Source: Paramyrothecium sp. XJ0827 (taxonomy: Eukaryota > Ascomycota > Sordariomycetes > Hypocreales > Stachybotryaceae). Taken from it: a stretch of 64,000 bases of DNA. The stretch spans positions 682,001-746,000 of the forward strand of contig JAJFPB010000008.1 of NCBI GenBank assembly GCA_020881915.1, read 5' to 3'. The position numbers were made by a program, and so were the translations under genes. Positions 20,025 through 32,878 of this stretch are shown in pieces (the first letter of the stretch is position 1; the number at the start of each line of letters is the position of its first letter). The notes below the pieces were generated by a model. It saw only the letters and a program-made list of their open reading frames with translations. It did no database searches and was not told the DNA's origin.

Positions 20025-21918
20025 ATGGTATCCTTCCGCCCCCTCTCCCGCTCAGCCGCCCTCGCCTCGCGGGCCGCCCGCTTCTCCACTGCCTCTTCCT
20101 CACCACTGCGCTGCTCCGCCGTCCTCCCTCGGACTGCTCCCTGCGCGACGGCCTCGAGGCTGGCCCCGGGGCAGCGCATCTTCGCCCCGTCTTCACTGCG
20201 GTCGCTGACAACCGCGCGCGAAAAGGTCAAGGTTCTGCTCGTCCTCTACGACGGTGGCCAGCACGCCCTCGATGTAAGTCAACCTTTTGTTTTTTTTCCC
20301 CTTTTCTCCGGGCCGCGGGTTCTCCTTAGGTCCGCGAGAGCCGTGCCATCATTCCGTCATGATTTATAGTTCAATCTCGATCCTGTTCTCCCCCCATGTA
20401 ACCCCTCCCCACCTCAAATTCCTGCGCGAAGAGACTAGGGGGCCCTTGGAGCAAGGGGAAGCAATTCGCCCCAGCTGTTCCAGGCTTGCCGTGGCATTCC
20501 AGTCCCCCGGCCACTTACACAGCGCCCTGGTCTGACAGCCAGTGGGCCTTGGCCTGGCGCTAGGGCCGTGGCAGATCGTGGGGTAATGCGGGGCCGGGCT
20601 GCAAGCCCCACTGGACTTGGGGGAACTGCTTCAACTCCGAGAGGCATACACTGCACTTCTAATCCGAATCTGTTTTGTCCGTCATGCAAATTGAATCAGA
20701 TCACTGACATGCAATCATGTTGCGCGAAACTATAGGTCCCGGACATGCTTGGCACAACCGAGAACGAGCTCGGCATCCGAAAATGGCTCGAGGACCAGGG
20801 CCACACCCTGGTGACCACCTCAGATAAGGAGGGCGAGAACTCCAAGTTTGACCAGGAGCTGGTCGATGCCGAGATTATCATCACGACTCCGTACGTTCCA
20901 CTCGAAACAAACTGCCAACCGCACACTGCCTTTACATCAAGTGACTAACCCCATACCTCTTCCAGCTTCCACCCCGGCTACCTCACCGCTGAGCGCCTAG
21001 CCAAGGCCAAGAAGCTCAAGCTCGCCGTCACCGCCGGCATCGGCTCCGACCACGTCGACCTCAACGCCGCCAACAAGACCAACGGCGGCATCACCGTCGC
21101 CGAGGTCACCGGCAGCAACGTCGTCTCCGTCGCCGAGCACGTCGTCATGACCATCCTCGTCCTCATCCGCAACTTCGTCCCCGCCCACGAGCAGATCGAG
21201 CGCGGCGACTGGAACGTCGCCGCCGCCGCCAAGCAGGAGTACGACCTCGAGGGCAAGGTCGTCGGCACCGTCGCCGTCGGCCGCATCGGCGAGCGCGTCC
21301 TGCGCCGCCTCAAGCCCTTCGACTGCAAGGAGCTGCTGTACTACGACTACCAGCCCCTCTCGCCCGAGAAGGAGAAGGAGATTGGCTGCCGCAGGGTGGA
21401 CAGCCTGGAGGACCTGCTCGCTCAGTGCGATGTCGTCACCATCAACTGCCCCTTGCACGAGAAGACCCGCGGCCTGTTCAACAAGGAGTTGATCAGCAAG
21501 ATGAAGAAGGGTAAGTGCAGAACCTGTCGATCTCCTACTTGTCTGAGCACTGGCTGACCAATTCATTGCAGGCTCATACCTTGTCAACACCGCCCGTGGC
21601 GCCATCGTCGTCAAGGAGGATGTTGCCGAGGCCCTCAAGTCCGGCCACCTCGCCGGCTACGGCGGCGACGTCTGGTTCCCCCAGCCCGCGCCCGGCGACC
21701 ACGTCCTGCGAACCGCCAAGAACCCCTTCGGCGGCGGCAACGCCATGGTGCCCCACATGTCCGGCACCTCGCTCGACGCCCAGAAGCGCTACGCCGACGG
21801 CGTCAAGTCCATCCTGACCAGCTACCTGACCGGCAAGCACGATTACCGCAACGAGGATCTGATTGTGTACCAGGGCGACTATGCCACCAAGGCGTACGGC
21901 CAGCGAAACAAGGCTTGA
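20025..21918 (+). CDS. fdh1: NAD-dependent formate dehydrogenase, mitochondrial-type
   Basis: Four exons, 20025-20273, 20736-20890, 20966-21510 and 21572-21918, giving 431 residues; the first intron is long (462 nt). From [13 protein letters not shown] on, the protein follows fungal formate dehydrogenase closely: [20 protein letters not shown], the catalytic-domain segment IGSDHVDL, the Rossmann segment [26 protein letters not shown], and the active-site His in MVPHMSGTS. It oxidises formate to CO2 with NAD+. Before this core is a 66-residue extension rich in Arg, Ser and Ala with no acidic residues until AREK, which is a typical mitochondrial presequence. Codons are almost all C-ending in exons 3 and 4, suggesting high expression. 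Confidence 0.95.
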
Positions 21919-22583
21919 GCACAAGTTGTTGACTTAGTGAAGGAAGGAACATGACTCACGGTCATTTTGTATTTGGTTTTTTAGCGACTCCATGCCCGGA
22001 TTTAGGATTGTACATGATCTGTGGTTGTTCCAGCGCAACCAGGTTTCTCATTTCACAGTTGTGATTCACATGGGAGCATGGTATGCGGCTGAAGGTATAC
22101 GGTGCTGTATGGTTCAGCACACGAATTGATTATACATTCAAAAAGTAATGACTGGGTAAACCCATTCGATCAAGTTGGATTGTTTCCCTGTGACTTGATA
22201 TCGGTAGGACCAGTGCCTGCGGGCTTTCGAAGGCCTGGAGGGTTGGGTTCGCTGTGGTGACATTCATGAAGACCTGAAGAGTTGGCGCAAGTAGTGTTTG
22301 GGTACGCCTCTAATCACGACAATGCTTGTTCGTCTGGTGATTCGGTGACGATGATTGGCGGAGGTGTAATTGCGATCGAACGCTCTAAGGTCAACTTGTC
22401 TCATACCTACTACTCTTACATGCGTGAGATGTACCATGAGTCACCGGGAGGGCTTTCAGCGCTCTTCTCGTATTACATGTATTGTGGTATACACATTAGC
22501 TTATACTGCTAAACAATCGCTTTCTGTACAGAGGTACAATGTTCCAGTCATATCCTGACGCGCAAGAACACGCCTAACAACGC
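21919..22583. other. Convergent intergenic spacer
   Basis: 3' regions of formate dehydrogenase and the amino acid permease. No gene is supported. Confidence 0.5.
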
Positions 22584-24445
22584 TTATCTCCAGAATCGCC
22601 ACCACGGCTGCCTCGAACTGCCCGGTTCTCTCTTCACGACCTGGTCCCGGCCACGTATGCGCCAAAAGTAGACAGGAATGCCTGCCACAACAAAGATCAC
22701 CACGGTGAGCGTCTGCAGAGGCTGGGCGAACACGGCTCGGCTGAGCAGGAAAATGCTCACGCAGCAGAAGATGATGGGAGTCGTGATCCACGTCTTGTAA
22801 GGGCGCTCCAGCTGCGGTTCCCTCACTCGCAGGACGATGAGGCCAAGGACAGTAAGGAAGTAGAAGGTGTAGCCAGCGACGCCGTAAAATGTGACGAGGG
22901 TACTAAACTCGCCCACAAGGCAGTAAACGATGGTTATGGCACTGTTGAGCAGGAGTGCGTAGATGGGCGTGAAGAAGAGGCCGGCATCTTCATCGCCGAA
23001 AGCAGAACGGAATTTCTTAGAGAACCAGCTCCTGGAACGTTGCGACGACATGTGATACTCTTCGTTGCCTACGCCGAGACGGCCAAATATGGCAGGAACG
23101 TAGCCCTCTTTGCCCGCAGCATAGACCAGCCGACTGGACGTGAAGGTGGTGGAGTTGAGAGCGCCGAAGCAGCTGGCGCTGACGACTAGGGCGAAGATGA
23201 GTGAACCTACTGGTCCGAATACCTTGGAGCCGAACTTAACAACAATGGTGTTGGACACATTGATCGTTGCTAGCGGCAAGACAAGGAAGTACGCGATGTT
23301 GGCAAGAACATAACAGGCAATGACCATGGGCATCGCGGTGTGCACCACCCGTGGGAGATCGCGGCTAGGGTTGCGGAATTCGCCAACCACGTAATTCGTC
23401 TGCACAGGTCAGCTTTGTCGAGTGTCAAAAGGAATCAATAGCTTACATTATCCCACCCGTCGAAAGCCCAAAGGCCGGCGTACAACGCCAGAGCCCACGC
23501 GGACGGGTCAGAAGAGGTGCCAGCAAACCAGTCCTGGGTCTTCCACTCCGAGTTGGCCTCGCCCGAGTATGAGAGGCCAGTGACGGCAACAACGATGCCG
23601 ATGATGGTGACTCCTATGAGAGCCACGAACTTGAGGAACATGAGCGCATCGTTGACCCTTGTACCCAGTCGTGTGGAGACACAATTCAGAAAGGTAACAA
23701 TGACGATGCCGACCAGGGCAACCGCCTTGTTGATCCACGGGTTGACCGTCTCGGCCTCGGCACCGATGATGGCCCGGACAAGATACTCACCCATGATGAT
23801 GGCGATGATAGCGGCACTACCGGGCTTCAAGACCAGCAGAGCAACCCAAGAGAAGAGAAAGCCGGCGAGCTCGCCGAATGTCTTGGCCAGGTACACCTGG
23901 GCTCCGCCGTTCAAGGGGATCGCGCCTCCCAGCTCAGCATACGAAGCCGCGCCGGTCCAGGCGAGGATACCGGCGACGACCCAGACTATCAGTGCTGCGC
24001 CTGCGGAGCCCACCTTAGAGCTCACTTGGCTGGGCGAGGAAAAGATCCCTGAACCGATGATCAAACCGACAATTAGGGAAAGCCCGTTCAAGTACGTCAA
24101 CGTCTTTTGCTTCTCCAATGCTTGTCCACCCAGACCGCCCCGAGGCCCGGTGGCGGACGTCGGCGCACCAATAGGCGCGTATCCACCGGCTCCTGTGGTC
24201 GAGCTCAAGGGATAGAGGTTGGCAGCAAAGTCGAAAGCCGAGGAAACGGAGTATGACCGCCCATGAAGGCCTCTCCTGCCCGCTGGATTCGCTTCGTCCA
24301 TGGGGTCCTCTTCGATCAGCGACAGTCTCCGCGACGACGATATGCTCTGCCGCGAGGACACCTCGGTCGGATCATCCTGCAGGTGGCTTGAGCTTGCCAG
24401 CGAGGCCAGCTCAAGGGAGTCTCGTGAAGCGCCGTAGGAGGGCAT
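22584..24445 (-). CDS. LAT-type amino acid permease (APC superfamily)
   Basis: Two exons, 24445-23447 and 23399-22584, with a 47-nt intron in phase 0; 604 residues. A Ser-rich cytosolic N terminus of about 115 residues precedes the transporter core. The core starts LTYLNGLSLIVGLIIGSGIF, the unwound-helix signature of APC carriers. Further marks are GGAQVYLAKTFGELAGF, WAFDGWDNTNYVVGEFRNP across the splice, and SASCFGALNSTTFTSSRL. These are typical of the L-type amino acid transporter branch, to which fungal Mup-type methionine permeases belong. About twelve membrane helices are expected. The exact substrate cannot be set from sequence, and unlike animal LATs it has no visible partner subunit here. 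The N-terminal Ser/Arg segment is a likely site of phospho-regulated endocytosis (inference). Confidence 0.9.
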
Positions 24446-25873
24446 TGTGGCGCAATTGTTCTCGTGAGTGGTCGCTAGTGATTGCACGATGGCGGCCGTG
24501 TCCAAAATGCGATTCCAGTCCCCAGCACCTGTCAACAGCCTCCCATAGCGGCAGACGGATGGACGTGGTTGAGTCGAGAAGGGCGGTCTACTCTAGGACC
24601 GGGCGAATGTGGCTTCGTAGGGAATGGAGAGCTCGAAGTGTCGTTGGGCGGATCGCTTTCAGGGGATAAGGCCAGGCAGATGGTGTATGAATTAGGCCTC
24701 GAGCCTGTCGTGGTGCATGCAGAAGACAGACAGGAGTTAGAGATGCAGGAGTATAGGAGAAGGCGCGAACTTGGTTTGAGCAAAGCGTTCACGGACGTCG
24801 GGCTAGCACGCACCAGCCACCATCATCATTGGCTCCCTTTTCAAACTGTGGCACTAGAGCACCGGCACCAACCTCAGAAACAGGGACATGTTCCAGCGGC
24901 AGTTTCCAGTTCCAGGGCACATCAAGCCGCAAGCTGTTAGGCAAGATCTCCGATTTTGAGGTTACGTAATACACTCTCGACCCCACAAGGGGGATCACGT
25001 CTGCTTTGCAAACTGAGTGCCGTCTTTATTCGTATCCAACGGGGGTAAACGGCGACCGTAAAATTATAATCTAGTAAACAATAGCTAATAATAAGCTTTT
25101 AAAAAGCTTTTAAAAAGCTTTAAAATATCTACTAAATTTCTTAATTTTTCATATTATAACTTTAATTTTAACATTATCTACATAGAAACTTACAATGGTT
25201 TAAGAAGAAGTATAAACATGTAGTACTTCTTTTATATGTTCCTCATTTTACGGTATTACCAACCGAAGCCATGCGAGCAATACTGTGACTTCTTTCAAAT
25301 GTGCAAGTGCACTTGTCAAAAATACACAGAATCTGGCCACAATGGCAGAAATGGTCTTGAAGCTGCATCGGCCGTGACCAAAGTTGTGTCTGTCAATGTG
25401 CGCCCGTCATTCATCGCAAACAGCAACCAACCTATTCATTTCTTAACAATGTTAGTTGTGCCTGAACCGCAAAGCACGCCAGTGAGCCAGTGCATCCCGT
25501 CTTCGCATATCGATTGTCTATGGGCGTTGAACGGCTCCAAAAACCAAACATTAGTTGGCCCCGACCCGCGGAACACGGCATGTTTACGGTTCCAGACTCT
25601 CCTGTCAACACTCCACCGCGGACCCTAAGGACGGGGTCCTTTCCCGAGACGAGGGGACTTTTGTCGCCGGCAGGGATGCATCGACCAGCATCCAATGAGC
25701 TCGGGTACTGTAACCAAATGACTGATAAGCAAAGGGCCGGCGCAGCCCATTTATAACAATCCTCTTCTCCTGCCTTCCTTATTCATAACCTGTTCATTCA
25801 TTTGTCGCTCGTTCTTCATAGACCTGTCGCTGTCTCTTCATCCTTTTTAAGCCTCTGGCGGGTTTGAGGCAGC
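24446..25873. other. Divergent intergenic region with an AT-rich island
   Basis: Shared 5' region of the LAT permease (-) and the ABCC transporter (+). It holds an AT-rich island (about 25060-25245) and ordinary sequence on either side. No gene is supported. Confidence 0.5.
25060..25245. repeat. AT-rich island, possible RIP-degraded relic
   Basis: Strongly AT-biased, with runs such as AAGCTTTTAAAAAGCTTTT and many TA dinucleotides, flanked by sequence of normal composition. No open frame is present. RIP decay of a transposon fragment is the likely origin, but no element can be recognised. Confidence 0.45.
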
Positions 25874-28800
25874 ATGGCTGATTACAACGCAACGGAATGC
25901 CATGATGGCTTCTTCGGGCCCAGCATCGTGAATGAAGGATGTCGCGGCGGCTTTGACTTTACAAGTAAATCTCTCGCGATGCTGAACGGATGGGTGAAAC
26001 CCGCAGGAAGAAGGGGCTGACCAGATGATAGTTACATTTGAAGAGAGCATCCTGACGACGCTGCCATCTGCCACTTTCCTCCTTCTCTCAGTTCCTCGTC
26101 TCGTCTACCTCCTGAGGGCCAGCAACAAGGCCAAGGCTCAGTCGACCTACACCTCCAAACTTGTGCGGCAACTCCCTTGTTTTTGCAACGTAGATACTTT
26201 TCTTGACACCTGTTCGTGATACTAACGTACCAAAGATCGTGTCCTCGCTGTATGTGGTGCTGCAAGTTGTTCTGGTTGCCTTCGTAGTCTCCTCGCGGCT
26301 TACCAATACACGCTTCTCCATTGCTTCGGCCGTTCTGAACCTCGTTGCTGCCTTGTTCATTGCTGCCCTGGCGCATGCCGAACACGTAAAGTCGATCCGT
26401 CCGTCCTTCCTCCTGACTGCGTACCTCTTCACTACCCTGCTCTTTGATGCTGCCAGATTGCGCACGGAATGGCTCATGTCCGTCAATGTGGCTTATGCGG
26501 CCGTGCTGTCGGTGTCCACGGCATCAAAGTTGGCGCTCCTTGCGTTGGAGACGGTTGAGAAACGGCGCATACTCATCACGCATGGCCGTATACCATCCAC
26601 CGAGGCCACGAGCGGTCCCTTCAGTCGGAGCTTCTTTGTGTGGTTGAACCCCCTGCTTCTGACCGGCTGGAGTACGGCCCTTCAGAACAACCAGCTGCCC
26701 CCAATACACGAGCGCCTTTCCTCCACGGATCTTGCTGCGCGCTTCGCCAAGCAATGGGACAATTGTATGCCACAATTCTTTGGCCTCATGTGACGCGCCG
26801 CTAATCGTATCTCAGTGACAAGAACAAGCAAGCGGCCGTCCCTTTTCAAGACTGTGCTGAGTATCCTGAAATGGGAACTCCTGATTATCGCCCTTCCGAG
26901 GCTCGCTGCTGTTGCCCTCAGCATTTCACAGCCGTTTCTCACCTCTCAAGCGATGCGGTTTCTCACCTTGCCGGAAGACGACTCTACGATGAATCGAGGC
27001 TACGGGCTGATTGCAGCATTTGCCTTTGTCTTCTTCCTATCTGCCGTAAGTCATTTTCTCAATAGGGTACCTCGCGTTGCCTTGCTGAAATAGTTCAGAT
27101 TGTGACCGCCTGGTATGAACACCTGACCTTCCGAGCCGGTTCCCAGGTTCGCGGGGGCTTGATCACGTTGATCTACCGAAAGATGTTGAAGCTTCCTGCT
27201 GCAGAACTCAACGAGTCGTCCGCTGTCGCTTTGATGGGCAATGATGTCGAGACTCTCGCCGAGCAGATCAAGTCAGTCCTAGTAGAGTCATGGGCGAACA
27301 CACTCCAAGTTGGTATTGCTACATGGCTGCTCGCAGACCAACTTGGTGTCGTATGTGTCGCTCCAATTGTTGTGGGCATCAGTAAGTTTTACAAGGGTTT
27401 TGCGCAACCTCATACACTAACTGGTATTTCAGTCGCCATCGGCTTGTCTGGGGCGGTTGGCAACACCATGTATCCCCGCCAGACAGCATACCAAGAGGCA
27501 ACTCAAGAACGCATCAACTTCACGTCTGAGGTTTTGAGCTCAATCAAAGCCGTCAAGATGCTTGGTTATTCGGAGCGATTCACCGACCTCATCGAGCAAA
27601 AGCGAGCCAATGACATCAAGGTCGGAAAGCACTTCAGACAGCTAACTGTGGCCATCAATGCAGTGGGTACGTATTGCAGCCGAGTTTTCTATCAAGTAGC
27701 ATCTCTGACCTCTTGTTTAGTCAACAGCAACATCGTCTTGGCAGAGGTTGTCATGTTTGGGGCCTACGCCATCGCAGCTAAGCTTGGTGGCAGATCGACT
27801 TTCTCCGTAACACAGGCCATCACAGCGCTTTCCATTCTTAATGTCATGCTAACGCCTCTTTGCGAGTTGCTGGCGAGTATCGCCAGCTGTTTCCAGGTCT
27901 TCGGATGCTTCAAGCGAATTGAAGACTTCTTGCTCCGAGAGGAGCAAGTCGATGGCCGCCTTATTGACAACCCCGTCCCTGACAAAGCGTCTTTTTCATT
28001 TACCGCCAAAAGAGCTCAGGTAGTCATGAACGATGGTACAGAACTCCAAGTCCTAGAGAGCCAGAAGTGCAAAGAACCCCATCTATCTATTGTGGATGCC
28101 AGCTTTAGTTGGGGGGAAACAACTGTTGTAGATAACGTTGGCATCTCCCTCCCAGATTCACAGAACGGGTCGCTTACCATTGTCGTTGGGCCCATCGGAT
28201 CTGGAAAGTCCACACTGCTCAAAGGAATTCTTGGAGAAACCACTTCATCAACTGGCCTTGTGTCCGTGGCGAATCCTTATATCGCTTACTGCAGCCAAAC
28301 TGCTTGGGTCATGAATGCGACTCTCCGGGATAACATTGTGGCACAGTCCGGCACATACGATGAAACCTGGTTCAAAAATGTGGTGGATGCTTGCGACCTG
28401 GCCAGTGATCTGTCCCGCTTCCCGTCTGGCGATCTGACTGTTGTCGGTGACAATGGATTAAAGCTAAGTGGTGGTCAAAGGCAACGATTGGTAAGTTATC
28501 CAATTATTTCGATTGCGCGGAATGCTAAGAAAGATAGGCTATCGCACGCGCTGTATATTCAAGGAAACCAATGGCAATTTTCGACGATGTGTTCAGTGGA
28601 TTGGATAAGGTGACCGAGAACGTCATTTTCGAGCGCGTCTTTGGCAAGGATGGTCTGCTGCGCAAGAACAAGACACTGACCATCCTTGCGACTCATTCAG
28701 GTGAGATTGACGCAGCACATCTAGGCCAAGGGCCCACTGACCATGATAAATAGTTCACTTCCTCTCGGAGTCGGATCATATCGTAGCTCTCGATTTACGC

Positions 28801-31147
28801 GGCAGGATTGCCGAGCAAGGAAGCTTCGCAGAGTTGCGATCTCGAGGAGGTTACGTCTGTAGCCTCGACATTTCAGATGTCCGAAATCAAAATGAAGATT
28901 CCGGTTCCTTGAAGGCTTCAGAGGACGAAGGCAAGCCATTGAAGCCCGAAACCGAAGCTGAGGCAGCGGCAGCCGAGCTTGAAGTGGCCACCGATAGGAG
29001 CATTTTCAAGTATTACCTTACTTCTATTGGGTCACTGAGCCTTGCCATTATGGTCTTCTACAACGTTTGCCAGGCGTTCTTTGCTACTTTTAGACGTAAG
29101 TCACCCCAGCGACTCAGAAATGGATTCGCTCTGACCTTGATTGCAGATGTCTGGCTTGCATGGTGGGGTGAAGAACGTGGACACTCAGAAGATGATCTTG
29201 GGTACTGGCTTGGCCTGTTCTCCATGTTCGGAGTCCTCGATTGTGTCTTCCTCGTTCTATCCATTGGGTAAGTAATTACGGGAGGCATAGGCGACATATC
29301 TAATGTGTTGGCAGACATTTGTTCTTTATGCTCGGTCCTGTTAGCGGAAAGAAACTGCACACACGGTTGCTGAATGCTGCCATGAAGTAAGAGCACAGGC
29401 CCTGAGCTTCAAAAGATTTACTAAACAAAGAAAGCGCGCCTATGTCATTTCTGTCTAACACTGATGCCGGCTCCTTGATTAATCGGTAAGCCTTTCCTCG
29501 TCTTCTTATGAAACACTACTTACGCTGTACAGATTTAGTCAGGATTTGCGACTTGTGGACATGGTCCTGCCGCGGTCGTTGGCCATCTTTCTTCTCGGTG
29601 AGTTGAATGCTCAATGTGCTTACACTGTCTAACAAGAAATCTCCAGACGTTGCCTCGTGTATAGGAGTTGCTGGGCTTGCGATATCAGCAATCTACTGGT
29701 TCACCATTGCCATTCCTTTCGTAATTGTCGTCCTGACGATGGTCCAAAGGTTTTATGTCAGGACTTCAAAGCAGCTACGTCTTCTTGAGTAAGTTGCTGG
29801 AAGCAAAAGTAAAACACGATGAAACTGACATGCACCACTAGGATCGAGCACAAAGCGCCGCTGTACTCTCATTTTCTGGAAACCATCAATGGACTCATCA
29901 CCATACGCGCCTTCGGTTGGACTCCCAAGTATAGGGATATCAACAATGACAGGCTTGATCAAGCGCAAAAGCCAGCCTACCTCCTCAACGCGATTCAGCG
30001 ATGGCTCACGCTGGTGCTGGATTTGGTGGTCGCGGTCCTTACAGTCATGCTCGTCGTTTTCGCGGTTACCTTACGGGGAAAGATAAGTCCTTCGCTCCTT
30101 GGTGTCGCCCTTGTCAATATGATGCGCGTCGGCTACAACATGAAGGGTATTGTGGTTGAGTGGTCAACTCTGGAGACTTCTCTGGGAGCCGTCACACGTA
30201 TCCGAGACTTTGCCCAAAACACTCCAACCGAAGTGGACTCGAAAGAGGACCACGTCCCGGATCAGTCTTGGCCAAGCCGAGGCGAAATGGAAATCAGGGC
30301 CTTGAGCGTTGAATACGAGTAAGCACCCTGTTTATTACCATCTGGCTTCTAGTAACATTATCATAGAGCTTCTGCTGGCCCAATCTTGCGAGATCTCTCG
30401 CTACACGTAAGGCCCGGACAGAAATTAGGTCTTTGTGGCCGAAGCGGCAGTGGCAAAAGTTCCCTAATCCAGGCAATCTTGAGAATGGCCGATATCTCAG
30501 AAGGCCAGATACTGATTGATGGCATCGACATCGCCACAGTACCTCGCTCCCTGATGCGACAGAGACTGAGCTGCCTCACCCAAGACCCATTCCTCTTCAC
30601 GAACACTGTGAGGTTCAATGCGGACCCGCTCGGCGAGAGTAGTGACGAGGAGATTATTGGTGCCTTGACGCGGGTTGGATTATGGACTGTGATCCAGACG
30701 AAGACCGAGGAAGGCAAGACGCCGTTGGATGAGAAGCTGGACGAATCCTTCTTGTCTCATGGCCAGCGCCAGCTCTTTTGTCTCGGCAGAGCTCTTCTCA
30801 GGAAAAGTTCATTCCTCATCCTTGATGAGCCTACAAGCAGGTAGGCTCGACGTGCTATTCTGTTTAAAGAGACATGCTCACTTTTTAATAGCGTTGATGG
30901 TGCCACCGACGCCAAAATGCAGGAGGTAATCCGCAGCGAGTTCAAGGACCGCACGCTCATCATGATCGCGCACCGTCTGGACACGATTCTTGACTTTGAC
31001 ACAATCGCCGTGTTGGACCGAGGAATGCTTGTTGAGTGTGGGAGGCCGCAAGACCTGCTGGCGGACAAGGAGGGCGCCTTTTCTCGACTCTACGAAGCAG
31101 ACGGGAGCAACGCTGCGAAGAAGCCCGCCAGCGAGACGGACGAGTAG
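25874..31147 (+). CDS. Full-length ABCC (MRP-type) ABC transporter
   Basis: Seventeen exons: 25874-25964, 26032-26189, 26236-26764, 26816-27045, 27099-27381, 27433-27666, 27721-28490, 28538-28700, 28754-29095, 29147-29267, 29315-29386, 29435-29485, 29533-29597, 29647-29788, 29842-30318, 30367-30840, 30892-31147. The sum closes to 1485 residues, the usual length for TMD0-containing ABCC pumps. The start (CRGGFDFTITFEESIL, then VPRLVYLLRASNK) is typical of fungal ABCC TMD0. NBD1 has GPIGSGKST, LSGGQRQRL and AIFDDVFSGLD, with the Walker B glutamate replaced by Asp as is usual in ABCC NBD1. NBD2 has GRSGSGKSS, LSHGQRQLF, LILDEPTS and the switch His in IAHRLDTI. It probably exports amphipathic anions or conjugates at the plasma or vacuolar membrane. 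The donor of intron 2 is the least certain (26163 or 26190; both keep the frame). Confidence 0.92.
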
Positions 31148-31771
31148 TTACTGGAAATTCGCCTGGATCCCACATGTCTTCGATGCAAACAATGCATCAT
31201 ATTCGACGTCTCAACTTTATGAGGCGCCGACAACGACTTCGAGTTCCGACACAGCCTGGCCACTTTAAAAGTCAGTTTGTATGGCAACTATTTACAGTAG
31301 TTAATTATGATGTTCGTATCTCCAGTTATTTTATCAGATTACTATAATTTCAAGATCCACAGTTGAACAAACGAGATTTGAAGGAGCTTTGCGAGTCAAT
31401 TCTAAGAGTTCTGAAAGTTGTGTTGTGGGAGACGGCGTTGCGGTTCACAATTTATTGTGAGGACAAGGGACAATGAGCCTTTCAGAGTCGACCTCCAAGA
31501 CACTACTTCGTAGTATTTGACCTGCTCATTTCCCTGCCTTGCACTTTTTGCGGAGATTTCTAAAGCAAGTCCTGACCTTGGTCCCGCCTGCGATGACCAG
31601 AACGTCCAGACGCCTTTGTGACCTGGGGTTCAGCACGAGGGCCACTTTCAGTTTCCTCCATCTCTCTAATAATCCAGTTGCTTGCCATGTGATTTTCGGG
31701 GCCAGTAATTTCAAGTCATCTTGCCTTGAAGCCTACAAGCAACCCGTTCGTGACGTTGGGTTCTGCATACA
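31148..31771. other. Convergent intergenic spacer
   Basis: Downstream of the ABCC gene and of the unknown minus-strand gene. No coding signal or repeat is seen. Confidence 0.5.
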
Positions 31772-32878
31772 TCAAGGGCGCCTTGCCACAAAAACCCGTC
31801 GCTGTTCTCTTATACCACGAGGCTCGTCGAATGCAGGCCACTGGATCGTATCAGCCATTCCTATCAGGTATTCCTTCACTGCTTTGATGGCCTCATGAAT
31901 GAGTCTTTCGAAAGGCTGTGGGTCCTTGAATTCGTCAAGAATGTCTCGAAGGGTGATGAAGCAATAGTCAACAATGGAGTAAAACAAGGCCTCAGCGAGG
32001 TCATCATAATCTAAGGGCGGTCCGAGCACGAAGTTTGCAAATTTCTCTGCGGCGACGTTCACCTCACGCAGCTGTGCCTTCCATTTGATGGTGTAGAGAC
32101 GTGCTTCCTCGGTGGGTGCTGGCACTATGGGAAATGGCAGTCCATTTTCGGGGGTGGGATGGATTCTCACGTCGATTCCGTAGAGGCGGCTGAGGCAAGC
32201 TGGAATATATTCGTGCAGTGTGTTCTGGAAGAGTGCCTCTTTCAGGATCTTGGGATAACGCACAAGATCCCAGAGACGATCCACATCCGAACGAACAACG
32301 CTCAATGCCTCTTCGAGAGTCCAGAGGACCATGTCCAAAGTTCTGTCGCCGTTTTTTTCAAGGTACTCGAGTTCTTCGTAGCATACCTTCCAGGCATGGT
32401 GAACAGTCTTTGGTTGTTTTGCAAGGCAGGAGCAGATGTCGGAAAACATGTCGCGGTCCAAGAAGATGCCCTTTCGCGCATCCATTTCAGCCCGGCTAAT
32501 CGGCATGACTGTGGTCTCAAATGCCTCAGGGCACATTTGGAGACGAAGCAAGTTGGGCACGGCGTCTTGCCTACCCCGGGCGTCAATCAAGGTAGGTATT
32601 TTGTAAGCCGCGGGCTCGGCTATGTCTCCCCCAAGTCCAGGAGTATGCCGAGAATTGCGAGAAGATGTAGCAGGGCAAGTCGAGGAGAAGATGGAACTTG
32701 AACTTGCGAGGGTGCAAACGGAGGGTTTGAAATTACTTCGTGTTCTCAAAGTCGACTCCAAGGCATTTGTAAGTGACGGCAGGCTACCTGCATCTAGGTA
32801 TAGTCGCCGTTGCCAGCTGTCAGAGAGTGACACTCGAAAAGAATGGTCTACGTTAATTGAGAACCCGGAGACATTCAT
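31772..32878 (-). CDS. Unknown 368-residue protein
   Basis: Single open frame from ATG 32878. The first 90 residues are polar and Ser/Thr-rich. From about 115 the sequence becomes globular and helix-rich (FLDRDMFSDICSCLAKQP, then TLDMVLWTLEEALSVVRSDV). It closes with a conserved-looking acidic segment (GPPLDYDDLAEALFYSIVDY, then ITLRDILDEF). There is no signal peptide, membrane segment or nucleotide motif. It is not recognised. It is convergent with the ABCC gene, which gives no functional hint. A later ATG inside the first 130 residues could be the true start. Confidence 0.5.
   Translation of the reverse strand: MNVSGFSINVDHSFRVSLSDSWQRRLYLDAGSLPSLTNALESTLRTRSNFKPSVCTLASSSSIFSSTCPATSSRNSRHTPGLGGDIAEPAAYKIPTLIDARGRQDAVPNLLRLQMCPEAFETTVMPISRAEMDARKGIFLDRDMFSDICSCLAKQPKTVHHAWKVCYEELEYLEKNGDRTLDMVLWTLEEALSVVRSDVDRLWDLVRYPKILKEALFQNTLHEYIPACLSRLYGIDVRIHPTPENGLPFPIVPAPTEEARLYTIKWKAQLREVNVAAEKFANFVLGPPLDYDDLAEALFYSIVDYCFITLRDILDEFKDPQPFERLIHEAIKAVKEYLIGMADTIQWPAFDEPRGIREQRRVFVARRP

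Noticed and set aside
23517..24215. A 232-codon frame opposite the amino acid permease
   Set aside because: Shadow of the permease exon, which has clear APC motifs.
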